Source: Sinomonas notoginsengisoli (GTDB lineage: Bacteria > Actinomycetota > Actinomycetes > Actinomycetales > Micrococcaceae). Taken from it: a DNA stretch of 64,000 nt. Each line of letters begins with the position of its first letter. The first letter of the stretch is position 1. The translations under genes and the position numbers were made by a program. Below, one piece after another: positions 6,653-15,424 of the stretch. The notes beneath the pieces are model-generated. The model had not been told where the DNA came from. It worked only from the letters and a program-made list of their open reading frames with translations, and searched no databases. The DNA lies in NCBI RefSeq assembly GCF_021554725.1, contig NZ_JAIZDP010000001.1:620001-684000 (forward strand), read 5' to 3'.

Positions 6653-8236
6653 GTGGAGCGAGCAGAACAGCGTGAGCAGCTGCGTCAGGACACCATCAGC
6701 GGCGCCGGCAAGGTCATCGCCGTCCACTTGAACTACCCCAGCCGCGCCGCCCAGCGCGGACGCACTCCCGCAGTGCCGTCCTACTTCCTCAAGCCCGCGA
6801 CCTCGCTCGCACTGAACGGCGCCAAGCTCGAGCGTCCGCAGGGCGTCGAGCTCGTCACAGTCGAGGGCGAAGTCGCCCTCGTGATGGGCGCCGACGCCCG
6901 CAACGTCTCCCCTGAGCACGCCTGGGCGCACGTGGGCTACGTCACCGCGGCAAACGACGCTGGCCTGGCCGACCTGCGCTGGCCGGACAAGGGCTCCAAC
7001 CTGCGCTCGAAGGGCGGCGACGGAATCGCACCGATCGGGCCGGCCCTGCTGCCCGCACAGGAGGTGGACCCGGCCGGTCTCCGCGTGAGGATGTGGATCA
7101 ACGGCAAGCTCATCCAGGAGGACTGGACCTCGACCCTCATCTTCCCATTCACCCAGCTCATCGCCGATCTATCCCGCCTCATGACCCTCGAGGCCGGCGA
7201 CGTGATCCTCACCGGCACCCCGGCCGGCGCCACGGTCGCCGAGCCGGGAGACGTCGTGGAGATCGAGGTCGACGGCGCAACGCTCGGGGGAGCAGGGCAC
7301 GACGGCGCAACGCTCACCACCGGGCGGCTCACCAACACCGTGGTTGACTCCTCGCTCGTCCTCGAGCCTTACGGAGCCCTGCCCAAGCTGACCGACGCGG
7401 ACCGCATCGACGCGTGGGGTTCCGCCGAGGCCGCTGGAATCGCCTCCGGGGAGGGTGCAGCGGAAGGCGAGGCGGCGCCGTCGTCCGCCGAGGACTCCCG
7501 CCCGGCAAGCGTCCTCACCCCCGAGCTCACCGAGAAGCTCAAGAGCGTGGGCACCGCGACCCTGAGCGTGCAGATGCGCAAGCGCGGCATCCAGAACTGC
7601 CACATTGAGGGACTTACCCCGACCAAGCCGGGCGCCCAGGTGGTCGGAACCGCCCGGACCCTGCGGTACATCCCCGCACGCGAAGACCTCTTCAAGCAGT
7701 TCGGCGGCGGCTACAACGCGCAGAAGCGTGCCGTGGACTCCCTCCGCCCGGGCGACATCCTCGTCATGGACGCCCGCGGCGAGAAAGGCACCGGCACGCT
7801 CGGCGACGTGCTCGCGCTCCGGGCCCAGGTGCTGGGAGCCGCGGCCGTGATCACCGACGGCGGCATCCGCGACTTCGGCCCCGTCTCGGGGATGGACATC
7901 CCCGCATGGGGCGCCAACCCGCATCCAGCGGTCCTCGGCCGCCGGCACGTGCCGTGGAGCGTCGACGACACCGTCGCGTGCGGCGGTGCTGCCGTGGTGC
8001 CTGGCGATGTGATCGTGGGCGACGAGGACGGACTCGTGGTCATCCCTCCCTCGCTCGTCGAGGAGATCGCAGACGACGCCATCTCCCAGGAGCGCATGGA
8101 GGCCTGGGTCGCGGACCGGGTCATGGAGGGGCACGCCGTTGACGGGCTGTTCCCCATGAATGCCCAATGGCGCGCGAAGTACGAGGAGTACCTCGCGGGC
8201 CAGGCGCAGCGTCAGACGGGCGCCGACCAGTCATGA
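6653..8236 (+). CDS. Fusion of fumarylacetoacetate-hydrolase-family and RraA-like domains
   Basis: 527 aa. Residues about 15-235 are an FAH-fold domain like HpaG/HpcE, with metal-ligand candidates E71, E73 and D102 and the motif ILTGTPAG at 185-192. An Ala/Glu/Ser linker follows (about 255-285). Residues about 290-515 are RraA-like, with TDGGIRD at 401-407 including the active-site Arg-Asp. In this pathway HpaG decarboxylates and isomerises 5-oxopent-3-ene-1,2,5-tricarboxylate, usually with two FAH repeats. Here the second repeat is replaced by an RraA fold, a family with known oxaloacetate decarboxylase and aldolase members. GTG start after GAGGGA. First gene of the hpa operon. Confidence 0.88.
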   Translation: MERAEQREQLRQDTISGAGKVIAVHLNYPSRAAQRGRTPAVPSYFLKPATSLALNGAKLERPQGVELVTVEGEVALVMGADARNVSPEHAWAHVGYVTAANDAGLADLRWPDKGSNLRSKGGDGIAPIGPALLPAQEVDPAGLRVRMWINGKLIQEDWTSTLIFPFTQLIADLSRLMTLEAGDVILTGTPAGATVAEPGDVVEIEVDGATLGGAGHDGATLTTGRLTNTVVDSSLVLEPYGALPKLTDADRIDAWGSAEAAGIASGEGAAEGEAAPSSAEDSRPASVLTPELTEKLKSVGTATLSVQMRKRGIQNCHIEGLTPTKPGAQVVGTARTLRYIPAREDLFKQFGGGYNAQKRAVDSLRPGDILVMDARGEKGTGTLGDVLALRAQVLGAAAVITDGGIRDFGPVSGMDIPAWGANPHPAVLGRRHVPWSVDDTVACGGAAVVPGDVIVGDEDGLVVIPPSLVEEIADDAISQERMEAWVADRVMEGHAVDGLFPMNAQWRAKYEEYLAGQAQRQTGADQS

Positions 8237-8940
8237 GCGTTGCCCCTCCCTCGGCGAGCAAGTCCGAACTCGCCTATGAGTGGCTCCACGAGCAGATCGT
8301 CTCGGGCGGGCTCGCCCCGGGAGCCCGGCTCGTCCTCTCGCAGGTGGCGGACAAGCTCGATGTCTCGGTGGTGCCCGTGCGTGAGGCCGTGCGGCGGCTC
8401 GAGGCCGAGGGGCTCGTGACGTTCGAGAAGAACATCGGAGCCACAGTGGCCGGGATCGACCCGACCGAGTACCTGTACACGATGCAGACGCTCAGCCTCG
8501 TCGAGGGCGCTGCCACCGCACTCTCGGCGCCAGCAGTCACAGCCGCGGATATCGCCGCTGCCCGCGAGGTCAACGAGCGGATGCGCGAGTTCCTCGCCGC
8601 TGGCTCTGGTCATTCTGACCCGCTCCACTTCGACCCCGTCGGGTTCACGGCGCTCAACCGGGAGTTCCACTCCGTCCTGTTCGAGCGCTGCCCGAACCCG
8701 CACATCCTCGACCTCGTCCACCGGGGGTGGAACCGGCTCAACGCGCTGCGCGGCTCGACCTTCAGCTACGTGCCCGAGCGTGCCAGCCAGTCGATCGAGG
8801 AGCACGAGGGCCTCCTCGACCTCATCGAGCATGGCGCTCCCACCTCCGAGATCGAGCTCGCGGCGCGACGCCATCGCTCGGCGACCCTCACCGCCTACCT
8901 CGCCCACACCGGTGAGAACCCGGGTTTCCCGACCCTCTAG
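8233..8940 (+). CDS. GntR family transcriptional regulator (FCD subfamily)
   Basis: 235 aa. N-terminal winged HTH (about 10-75, with VREAVRRLEAEGLV typical of GntR) and C-terminal FCD helical effector domain (about 85-225). Its ATG overlaps the stop of the FAH-RraA gene (ATGA). It probably represses the operon that contains it by binding the tandem ATCGTATACGAT sites at 6581-6605, with an aromatic-acid intermediate as inducer (inference). Confidence 0.88.
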   Translation: MSVAPPSASKSELAYEWLHEQIVSGGLAPGARLVLSQVADKLDVSVVPVREAVRRLEAEGLVTFEKNIGATVAGIDPTEYLYTMQTLSLVEGAATALSAPAVTAADIAAAREVNERMREFLAAGSGHSDPLHFDPVGFTALNREFHSVLFERCPNPHILDLVHRGWNRLNALRGSTFSYVPERASQSIEEHEGLLDLIEHGAPTSEIELAARRHRSATLTAYLAHTGENPGFPTL

Positions 8941-8997
8941 CACCCACCTCCGTCTCCCACCCACTCTTCAGATTTCCACTAGCGAAGGATCCTCACC

Positions 8998-10551
8998 GTG
9001 AGCAACCACACCGTTCCTCAGGACCTCCCGGCCCGTATCCAGCACTACATCGACGGCGAGTTCGTGGACTCGGTCGACGGCGACACGTTCGACGTGCTCG
9101 AGCCCGTGACCAACGAGGTGTATGTCAAGGCCGCCGCCGGCAAGAAGGCCGACATCGAGCTCGCCGTCGCTGCCGCCAAGCGCGCGTTCGACGAAGGCCC
9201 TTGGCCGAAGATGCTCCCCCGTGAGCGCTCCCGCGTGCTGCACCGGATCGCCGACATCGTTGAGTCCCGGGACGCGCGCCTGGCCGAACTGGAGTCCTTC
9301 GACTCCGGCCTTCCGATCACCCAGGCGCTCGGCCAGGCCCGCCGCGCGGCTGAGAACTTCCGCTTCTTCGCGGATCTGATCGTGGCCCAGGCGGATGACA
9401 CGTTCAAGGTGCCCGGCCGCCAGATCAACTACGTGAACCGCAAGCCGATCGGTGTCGCGGGCCTCATCACCCCATGGAACACACCGTTCATGCTCGAGTC
9501 CTGGAAGCTCGGCCCGGCACTCGCCACGGGCAACACCGTGGTGCTCAAGCCAGCCGAGTTCACCCCGCTGTCCGCTTCCCTGTGGGCGGGGATCTTCGAG
9601 GAGGCGGGCCTCCCCCGCGGCGTGTTCAACCTCGTGAACGGTCTCGGCGAGGACGCCGGCGACGCGCTCGTCAAGCATCCCGGCGTGCCGCTGATCTCCT
9701 TCACTGGCGAGAGCCGCACCGGTCAGATCATCTTCGGCAACGCGGCCCCGTACCTCAAGGGCCTGTCGATGGAGCTCGGCGGCAAGAGCCCCGCCATCGT
9801 ATTCGCGGACGCGGACCTCGATGCGGCGATCGACGCAACGATCTTCGGGGTCTTCTCCCTCAATGGCGAGCGCTGCACGGCCGGAAGCCGCATCCTGGTC
9901 CAGCGCGACATCTACGACGAGTTCGTAGAGCGCTACGCCGCCCAGGCCAAGCGCGTCAAGGTCGGCTACCCGCACGATCCCGAGACCGAGGTCGGCTCGC
10001 TCGTGCACCCCGAGCACTTCGAGAAGGTCATGGGCTACGTCGAGGTCGGCAAGAACGAGGGACGCCTCGTTGCCGGCGGCGGCCAGCCGGAGGGCTTCGA
10101 GTTCGGCAACTTCGTGGCGCCGACCGTTTTCGCGGACGTCAAGCCGGATGCCCGCATCTTCCAGGAGGAGATCTTCGGCCCCGTCGTGGCGATCACGCCA
10201 TTCGACTCCGATGAGGAGGCCCTCGATCTCGCCAACAACACCAAGTACGGCCTCGCCGCGTACGTGTGGACCTCCGACCTCAAGCGCGCGCACAACTTCG
10301 CGCAGTCCGTGGAGGCAGGCATGGTCTGGCTCAACTCGAACAACGTGCGCGATCTCCGCACCCCGTTCGGTGGCGTGAAGGCCTCGGGACTCGGGCACGA
10401 GGGCGGCTACCGCTCGATCGACTTCTACACCGACCAGCAGGCCGTGCACATCACGCTCGGCAAGGTGCACAACCCCACCTTCGGCAAGGCCCAGGAGGCC
10501 GAGGCCGAGACCCATGCGCCGACCGACCTCGACGACCCGGACCCCCGCTGA
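8998..10551 (+). CDS. hpaE: 5-carboxymethyl-2-hydroxymuconate semialdehyde dehydrogenase
   Basis: 517 aa. NAD-dependent aldehyde dehydrogenase that oxidises the HpaD ring-cleavage product. Catalytic Cys293 (NGERCTAGS), general-base Glu259 (MELGGKSP) and oxyanion Asn161 (PWNTPF) are intact. Length and the FTGESRTGQ segment fit HpaE. The GTG start follows GAAGGA at about 8 bases. It lies 57 bases after the GntR gene and 44 before hpaD. The C-terminal 20 residues are acidic and unconserved in appearance. Confidence 0.93.
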   Translation: MSNHTVPQDLPARIQHYIDGEFVDSVDGDTFDVLEPVTNEVYVKAAAGKKADIELAVAAAKRAFDEGPWPKMLPRERSRVLHRIADIVESRDARLAELESFDSGLPITQALGQARRAAENFRFFADLIVAQADDTFKVPGRQINYVNRKPIGVAGLITPWNTPFMLESWKLGPALATGNTVVLKPAEFTPLSASLWAGIFEEAGLPRGVFNLVNGLGEDAGDALVKHPGVPLISFTGESRTGQIIFGNAAPYLKGLSMELGGKSPAIVFADADLDAAIDATIFGVFSLNGERCTAGSRILVQRDIYDEFVERYAAQAKRVKVGYPHDPETEVGSLVHPEHFEKVMGYVEVGKNEGRLVAGGGQPEGFEFGNFVAPTVFADVKPDARIFQEEIFGPVVAITPFDSDEEALDLANNTKYGLAAYVWTSDLKRAHNFAQSVEAGMVWLNSNNVRDLRTPFGGVKASGLGHEGGYRSIDFYTDQQAVHITLGKVHNPTFGKAQEAEAETHAPTDLDDPDPR

Positions 10552-10595
10552 ACCGGCCCCACCGCCCCGCACCACCAGAAAGCAAGGACGCTGCC

Positions 10596-11762
10596 ATGAC
10601 CAACCGTGAAGACATGACCCTCACTTCCTCCGGGTTCTACGTGTCCCAGGAGGCCCCCATCAAAGCCGACAACCCGGTGCCGACTCCGTCGGTCCCGGCG
10701 CCGGACATCCTGCGCTGCGCCTACATGGAGCTCGTGGTCACGGACCTGTTGCGCTCGCGCGACTTCTACGTCGACGTGCTCGGCCTCACCGTGACCGAGG
10801 AGGACGAGAACGCCGTCTACCTGCGCTCGCTCGAGGAGTTCATCCACCACAACCTCGTGCTGCGCCAGGGCCCCGTCGCCGCCGTCGCCGCCTTCTCCTA
10901 CCGGGTTCGCACCCCCGAGGACCTGGACAAGGCCGTCGCGTTCTACACCGAGCTCGGCTGCCGGGTGGAGCGCCGCAAGGATGGCTTCACCAAGGGCATC
11001 GGCGAGTCGGTGCGCGTGACCGATCCGCTCGGCTTCCCGTACGAGTTCTTTTATGACGTCGAGCACGTCGAGCGCCTCGCGTGGCGCTACGACCTGTACA
11101 CCCCCGGCGCCCTCGTACGCCTCGACCATTTCAACCAGGTCACCCCGGACGTCCCGCGTGCCACGAAATTCATGCAGGACCTCGGCTTCCGCGTCACCGA
11201 GGACATCCAGGACCAGGAGGGCACGGTCTACGCCGCGTGGATGCGCCGCAAGCCCACCGTCCACGACACTGCGATGACCGGTGGCAACGGCCCCCGCATG
11301 CACCACGTCGCGTTCTCGACGCACGAGAAGCACAACATCCTCGCGATCTGCGACAAGCTCGGAGCGCTGCGCATGTCCGATGCGATCGAGCGCGGACCCG
11401 GCCGCCACGGCGTCTCGAACGCGTTCTACCTCTACCTGCGCGACCCGGACGGCCACCGCGTCGAGATCTACACCCAGGACTACTACACGGGCGATCCTGA
11501 CAATCCCGTCGTCACGTGGGACGTCCATGACAACCAGCGCCGCGACTGGTGGGGCAACCCGGTGGTCCCGTCCTGGTACACCGAGGCCTCGCTGGTCCTG
11601 GACCTCGACGGCAACCCGCAGCCCGTCGTCGAGCGCACCGAGGCCTCCGAGATGGCAGTGACCATCGGCGCCGACGGGTTCTCCTACACCCGGGCAGACG
11701 ACGAGTCCGGCTCGTACCGCGGCGAGGCCTCGAAGGGCTTCAAAATCGGCCACCAGCTCTGA
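10596..11762 (+). CDS. hpaD: 3,4-dihydroxyphenylacetate (homoprotocatechuate) 2,3-dioxygenase
   Basis: 388 aa. Extradiol dioxygenase of the vicinal-oxygen-chelate type, opening homoprotocatechuate to 5-carboxymethyl-2-hydroxymuconate semialdehyde. Metal ligands are His178 (RLDHFN), His237 (MHHVAF) and Glu290 (HRVEIYTQ). Their spacing of 59 and 53 residues equals that of the Brevibacterium fuscum enzyme (H155, H214, E267). Arthrobacter has a Mn-dependent homologue (MndD), so the metal may be Mn or Fe. An extra N-terminal segment of about 20 residues is present. AAGGA precedes the ATG. Confidence 0.95.
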   Translation: MTNREDMTLTSSGFYVSQEAPIKADNPVPTPSVPAPDILRCAYMELVVTDLLRSRDFYVDVLGLTVTEEDENAVYLRSLEEFIHHNLVLRQGPVAAVAAFSYRVRTPEDLDKAVAFYTELGCRVERRKDGFTKGIGESVRVTDPLGFPYEFFYDVEHVERLAWRYDLYTPGALVRLDHFNQVTPDVPRATKFMQDLGFRVTEDIQDQEGTVYAAWMRRKPTVHDTAMTGGNGPRMHHVAFSTHEKHNILAICDKLGALRMSDAIERGPGRHGVSNAFYLYLRDPDGHRVEIYTQDYYTGDPDNPVVTWDVHDNQRRDWWGNPVVPSWYTEASLVLDLDGNPQPVVERTEASEMAVTIGADGFSYTRADDESGSYRGEASKGFKIGHQL

Positions 11763-11765
11763 GCC

Positions 11766-12551
11766 ATGCTGAACAAGGAGACCATCGCGGCAATCGCCGA
11801 CGAACTCGTGGAGGCGGGGCGGACGCGCACGCCCGTCCCGCTCCTGCACACACGTTACGAGGGCATGGACGTCGAGGACTCGTACGCGGTCCAGAAGCTC
11901 TGGGCCAGCAGGCTCGAGGCCGAGGGGCGGCGGGTGGCCGGCCGCAAGATCGGACTGACGTCCAAGGCCATGCAGGCCGCCACCGGCATCAGCGAGCCGG
12001 ACTACGGCGTGATCTTCGACGACCAGGTCCTCGAGAACGGTGCCGTCGTCGAGTGGAAGCGCTACACGCACCCGCGCATCGAGGTGGAGCTCGCCTTCAA
12101 GCTCGGGCGCGACCTGAAAGGACCGGGCGTGACCATGTTCGACGTCCTGGACGCGACCCACTACGTGGTGCCCGCGCTCGAGATCCTAGACTCGCGGATC
12201 GAAATGGAGGGCCGCACGATCGTGGACACGATTTCGGACAACGCCGCGCTCGGCGCCATGGTGGTCGGCGGGCGCCCGGTGCGGCCGCACGATGTAGACC
12301 TCCGCTGGGTGTCCTCCCTCCTGTACCGCAACCAGGAAATCATCGAGACCGGCGTGGCGGCCGGTGTCCTCAACCACCCGGCAACCGGCGTGGCATGGCT
12401 CGCGGACAAGCTCGCCCAGCACGGGCAGGACCTGCGTGCAGGGGACCTCATCCTGGCGGGCTCGTTCACGCGGCCCATGTGGGTGTACGAGGGCGACACG
12501 GTGTTCGCGGACTACGGGCCTCTGGGGACAGTGACATGCCGTTTCGTCTAG
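11766..12551 (+). CDS. hpaH: 2-oxo-hept-4-ene-1,7-dioate hydratase
   Basis: 261 aa. FAH-related hydratase (MhpD/HpaH family) that adds water to the decarboxylated ring-cleavage product. Visible family features are GRKIGLTSKAMQ (about 57-68), the metal-site motif RIEVELAFKLG (about 102-112) and the C-terminal LAGSFTRPMWVYEGD. It starts 3 bases after the hpaD stop and overlaps hpaI by 16 bases, indicating tight coupling. Confidence 0.94.
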   Translation: MLNKETIAAIADELVEAGRTRTPVPLLHTRYEGMDVEDSYAVQKLWASRLEAEGRRVAGRKIGLTSKAMQAATGISEPDYGVIFDDQVLENGAVVEWKRYTHPRIEVELAFKLGRDLKGPGVTMFDVLDATHYVVPALEILDSRIEMEGRTIVDTISDNAALGAMVVGGRPVRPHDVDLRWVSSLLYRNQEIIETGVAAGVLNHPATGVAWLADKLAQHGQDLRAGDLILAGSFTRPMWVYEGDTVFADYGPLGTVTCRFV

Positions 12552-13393
12552 AACCCGAACGGACGTTCCGCCACGCGCTCGCGGCCTCCGCGGCCGCGGG
12601 CGAGGGTCCCCAGATCGGCCTGTGGGTATGCTCTGGGAGCTCGCTCGTGGCCGAGATCATGGCCGGCTCGGGCGCACAGTGGCTCCTCATCGACGCCGAG
12701 CACAGCCCCAACTCGCTCGAGTCGGTCCTCGCCCAACTGCACGCGGTCCACGGCTACCCCGTGCTGCCCATGGTGCGGCTGCCCTGGAATGACACGGTGC
12801 TCATCAAGCAGTACCTCGACCTCGGGGCGCAGAACCTCCTCATCCCGATGGTCAGTACCGCCGAGCAGGCCCGGTCCGCTGCCGCCGCCGTGCGCTATCC
12901 CCCGCATGGGGTCCGCGGCGTCGGCTCCGCCCTCGCGCGCGCAGCGCGGTGGAACCGCATCCCGGACTACCTCGCGCGAGCGGACGAGACGATCTCGCTC
13001 ATGGTGCAGATCGAGACGTCAGAGGCCGTGGACAACGTCGAGGAGATCCTCGCCGTGGACGGAGTGGACGGGATCTTCATCGGCCCGTCCGACCTGGCCG
13101 CGTCGATGGGGCTGCTCGGCCAGCAGGAGCACCCCGAGGTGCGTGCCGCCGTCGAGCGCTGCCTTGCCGCGGCGAGCGCAACGGGCAAGCCCGCGGGGGT
13201 CAACGCGTTCGTCGAGGCGACGGCTCGGCACTACCTCGACCACGGCGCCCAGTTCGTGCTCGTGGGCGCTGACGTGTCCATCCTGGCCCGCTCGAGCGAG
13301 GAGCTCGCCTCACGCTTCGCGGCTCCTGCTACGGAAGGAGCGCCTGCAGACGGAGTGCCTGCGCACGACGGCGACAGGCCGGCAAGCTACTGA
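12536..13393 (+). CDS. hpaI: 4-hydroxy-2-oxoheptanedioate aldolase
   Basis: 285 aa. Class II metal-dependent aldolase (HpcH/HpaI family) that splits 4-hydroxy-2-oxoheptanedioate to pyruvate and succinate semialdehyde. The catalytic His lies in DAEHSPN (His56) and the metal site in MVQIETSEAVDN and FIGPSDLAASMG. The C-terminal 20 residues are a low-complexity Ala/Pro/Asp tail. It is the last gene of the operon; paired hairpins follow at 13415-13498. Confidence 0.94.
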   Translation: MPFRLEPERTFRHALAASAAAGEGPQIGLWVCSGSSLVAEIMAGSGAQWLLIDAEHSPNSLESVLAQLHAVHGYPVLPMVRLPWNDTVLIKQYLDLGAQNLLIPMVSTAEQARSAAAAVRYPPHGVRGVGSALARAARWNRIPDYLARADETISLMVQIETSEAVDNVEEILAVDGVDGIFIGPSDLAASMGLLGQQEHPEVRAAVERCLAAASATGKPAGVNAFVEATARHYLDHGAQFVLVGADVSILARSSEELASRFAAPATEGAPADGVPAHDGDRPASY

Positions 13394-13414
13394 CCTCGCC
13401 ACCCGTGGTGACTG

Positions 13415-13498
13415 AGCGGAGTCGGGGTCCTGAGCCTCGGCTCCGCTTCGCCGTTCCTCAAGACCCAACTGACGGGCCGTTCGAGGGCATTCGGCCCG
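13415..13498. terminator. Two hairpins between convergent hpaI and DUF1992 genes
   Basis: AGCGGAG (13415-13421) pairs with CTCCGCT (13441-13447). CGGGCCG (13473-13479) pairs with CGGCCCG (13492-13498). Neither has a T-run. Both lie in the gap between two convergent genes, so they probably act as bidirectional terminators. Confidence 0.45.
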
Positions 13499-13537
13499 GT
13501 ATCAGGGTTGGGTTGTGCGTGTAGGCACGCACGGCGC

Positions 13538-14164
13538 TCAGCCTCCCCGCCAGCGCCGGAGCACGCGGTCCCAGAACCGCGGCGGCCGGGCGGCGGCGTC
13601 GTGCGCCTCCTCCGCGGCCCGCACAGCCTCGGATGCCGTGCGCCGCTCGCGCCACTGGGCGACCTCACGTTCGACATCCCTGAGCTTCGTGACCACCGGG
13701 GGCCCACCTAAGAGCTGGCGGCGCGCCTCGACGATGCGGCGGTTGAACGCCTCGACGCTCTCGCGGACCTGCTTCTCGGTATAGAGCGCGTCCAGCGTCT
13801 CCGTGAGGCGCGCGTCCTCGACTCTCAGGACGAGCGCCTCGGGGCCGAGGCCAGTGAGCTGCTCGCGCTCGATGAGCCCCTTGAGCCACCAGTCGGGATC
13901 ATGGACGTTGTCCAGATTGGGAATCGGCTTGCCTGCGTACTTGAGGTGGTCGAATTCGCCACGCGCGATGGCATCGCGGACGATGTAGTCGGCGCGGCGG
14001 GCGGAGTCGACCTTGCGCCGCCTGCGGTTGAGCTCGTCCTCTCGGGCGATCTCCTCGGCTTCCTCGGGGCTCTGCGCCACCTCCCCTGCTCGGATTTCGG
14101 CGGCGCGCTCGAGCCGACGCCGCAGCTCCTCTTCGCGCCGACGGCCTGGCCCGTAGTCTGCCAT
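13538..14164 (-). CDS. DUF1992 / DnaJ-homologue C28-domain protein
   Basis: 208 aa. The central motif ADYIVRDAIARGEFDHLKYAGKPIP (in part about 59-80), with NLDNVHDPDWWLKGLIEREQ after it, is the DUF1992 signature. The flanks are Arg/Glu-rich and predicted helical or coiled-coil, and no J domain is present. GGAGG precedes ATG 14164 at about 7 bases, which excludes a longer frame from 14284. The function of the family is unknown. It stands alone between two opposed units. Confidence 0.82.
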   Translation of the reverse strand: MADYGPGRRREEELRRRLERAAEIRAGEVAQSPEEAEEIAREDELNRRRRKVDSARRADYIVRDAIARGEFDHLKYAGKPIPNLDNVHDPDWWLKGLIEREQLTGLGPEALVLRVEDARLTETLDALYTEKQVRESVEAFNRRIVEARRQLLGGPPVVTKLRDVEREVAQWRERRTASEAVRAAEEAHDAAARPPRFWDRVLRRWRGG

Positions 14165-14450
14165 GTGCTCGCCTCCCATTCCTTGCCTGGCCGGGCCCGC
14201 CGCGCGCGGACCTGACCCTGCACCGGGTACTACCCCGCGTGGGCGGGCAACCTCCGGGGCATGCCACCGTGCCGTCACCTCCACGGTAGGACGCGGCGGC
14301 CCAGAGACGCGAGCGGGTTGGCTGCCCGTGGAACCAGGCTGTACTCAGTCATCCTCGCCAAGGTGTTGCGCCTTCGCTCCTTCCTCGCCATGGCAGATCC
14401 GAGCGGTGCGGGCTGCACGGGTGCCGCGGACGCGCTCGTGCGAATGACTG

Positions 14451-15245
14451 TCATCGGGAGCCCGCACGCAGGAACGGCACGAGCTCGTCGAGGATGGGGC
14501 CCGCGGGGGCGAGGGTTGCGGCGTGCGTTCGGCCCGGCAGCTCGACGAGCCTGGCGTTCGGCATGAGCTCGGCGGCACGCCTCGAGTCTGCGAGCCGCTG
14601 GGGATCACGCGTGCCTGCCATGAGGAGCGCCGGGAGGGTGAGCTGGGCGACGACCGCCTCAGGTAGCCCGGGATCTTCCTCGGTGCCCGTGAAGCACGCC
14701 GAGAGGGCGGCAGGATCATTGGCGAGGAACGCCTGGCGCGTCGCCGGGTCCACCCGCTTCCCCGCCGCGTCGAGGCCCTCCACGAACGCCTCGATGCGCC
14801 CTGTTTGAAGGGCCTCGAGGTACCCGGGGAAGAAGACCTTTGCCACCTCTCCCCCTTGTGGCCGGTACGTTCCGCCAAGCGCGGTCAGAGAGGTGATGCG
14901 ATCGGGGACGGTGGCCGCGAGCGAGAAGGCGACACGCGAGCCGAGCGAGTACCCCACCAGGTGGGCCCGATGGATCCCCTCGGCATCAAGCACCGCGAGG
15001 ACGTCTCCCGTGTGGCTCGTCATGCGGTAGGCATCGGCGTAGTCCGGTTTGCCGCTGCGCCCGTGTCCGCGCAGGTCGACCCGCACCACTCTGAAGCCGT
15101 CGAGCGCCCTGACGTAGCCGAGGCCGCGCCAGATCGCCTTGGACAGGGCCGAGCCATGGAGGAGGACGACGGCGGGGCCCTCCCCCGCGGCCTCGTAGGA
15201 GATCTCGATGCCGTCAGCGGGATTCAGGGCCGTGCTCACCGGCAT
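14451..15245 (-). CDS. Alpha/beta-fold hydrolase
   Basis: 264 aa. HG at 30-31, nucleophile Ser100 in GYSLGS, a GTRDP acid-loop segment and a C-terminal GRTHA His give a full catalytic triad. The order resembles 3-oxoadipate enol-lactonase and general esterases, but nothing fixes the substrate. It is monocistronic. The 286-base gap to DUF1992 (14165-14450) shows no further gene or clear signal. Confidence 0.8.
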   Translation of the reverse strand: MPVSTALNPADGIEISYEAAGEGPAVVLLHGSALSKAIWRGLGYVRALDGFRVVRVDLRGHGRSGKPDYADAYRMTSHTGDVLAVLDAEGIHRAHLVGYSLGSRVAFSLAATVPDRITSLTALGGTYRPQGGEVAKVFFPGYLEALQTGRIEAFVEGLDAAGKRVDPATRQAFLANDPAALSACFTGTEEDPGLPEAVVAQLTLPALLMAGTRDPQRLADSRRAAELMPNARLVELPGRTHAATLAPAGPILDELVPFLRAGSR

Positions 15246-15357
15246 ACCCTACCGCCGAGCGCGTCCGGGCTGGGAAGCGCCGTGGGCCTTGCCTCAGGAG
15301 ACGTGCGACGGCGCCACCCACCGTCCGCTGACGGCGGGTAAGGCCGCTCACGGCAGA

Positions 15358-15391
15358 GCGGCGGGCCCTCCCGGATGGGAGGACCCGCCGC
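15358..15391. terminator. Strong GC hairpin downstream of the MFS gene
   Basis: GCGGCGGGCCCTCCC (15358-15372) pairs with GGGAGGACCCGCCGC (15377-15391) around a GGAT loop, with one internal mismatch. It lies just beyond the stop of the leftward MFS gene, before the hydrolase gene, and no T-run is present. Confidence 0.65.
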
Positions 15392-15424
15392 CTCTTCAGG
15401 TGCTCCTAGTGTGTGGCCACCCGA

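Noticed and set aside
8968-10575. 535-codon open frame antisense to hpaE
   Set aside because: It covers hpaE exactly and has no recognisable domain; a shadow frame.
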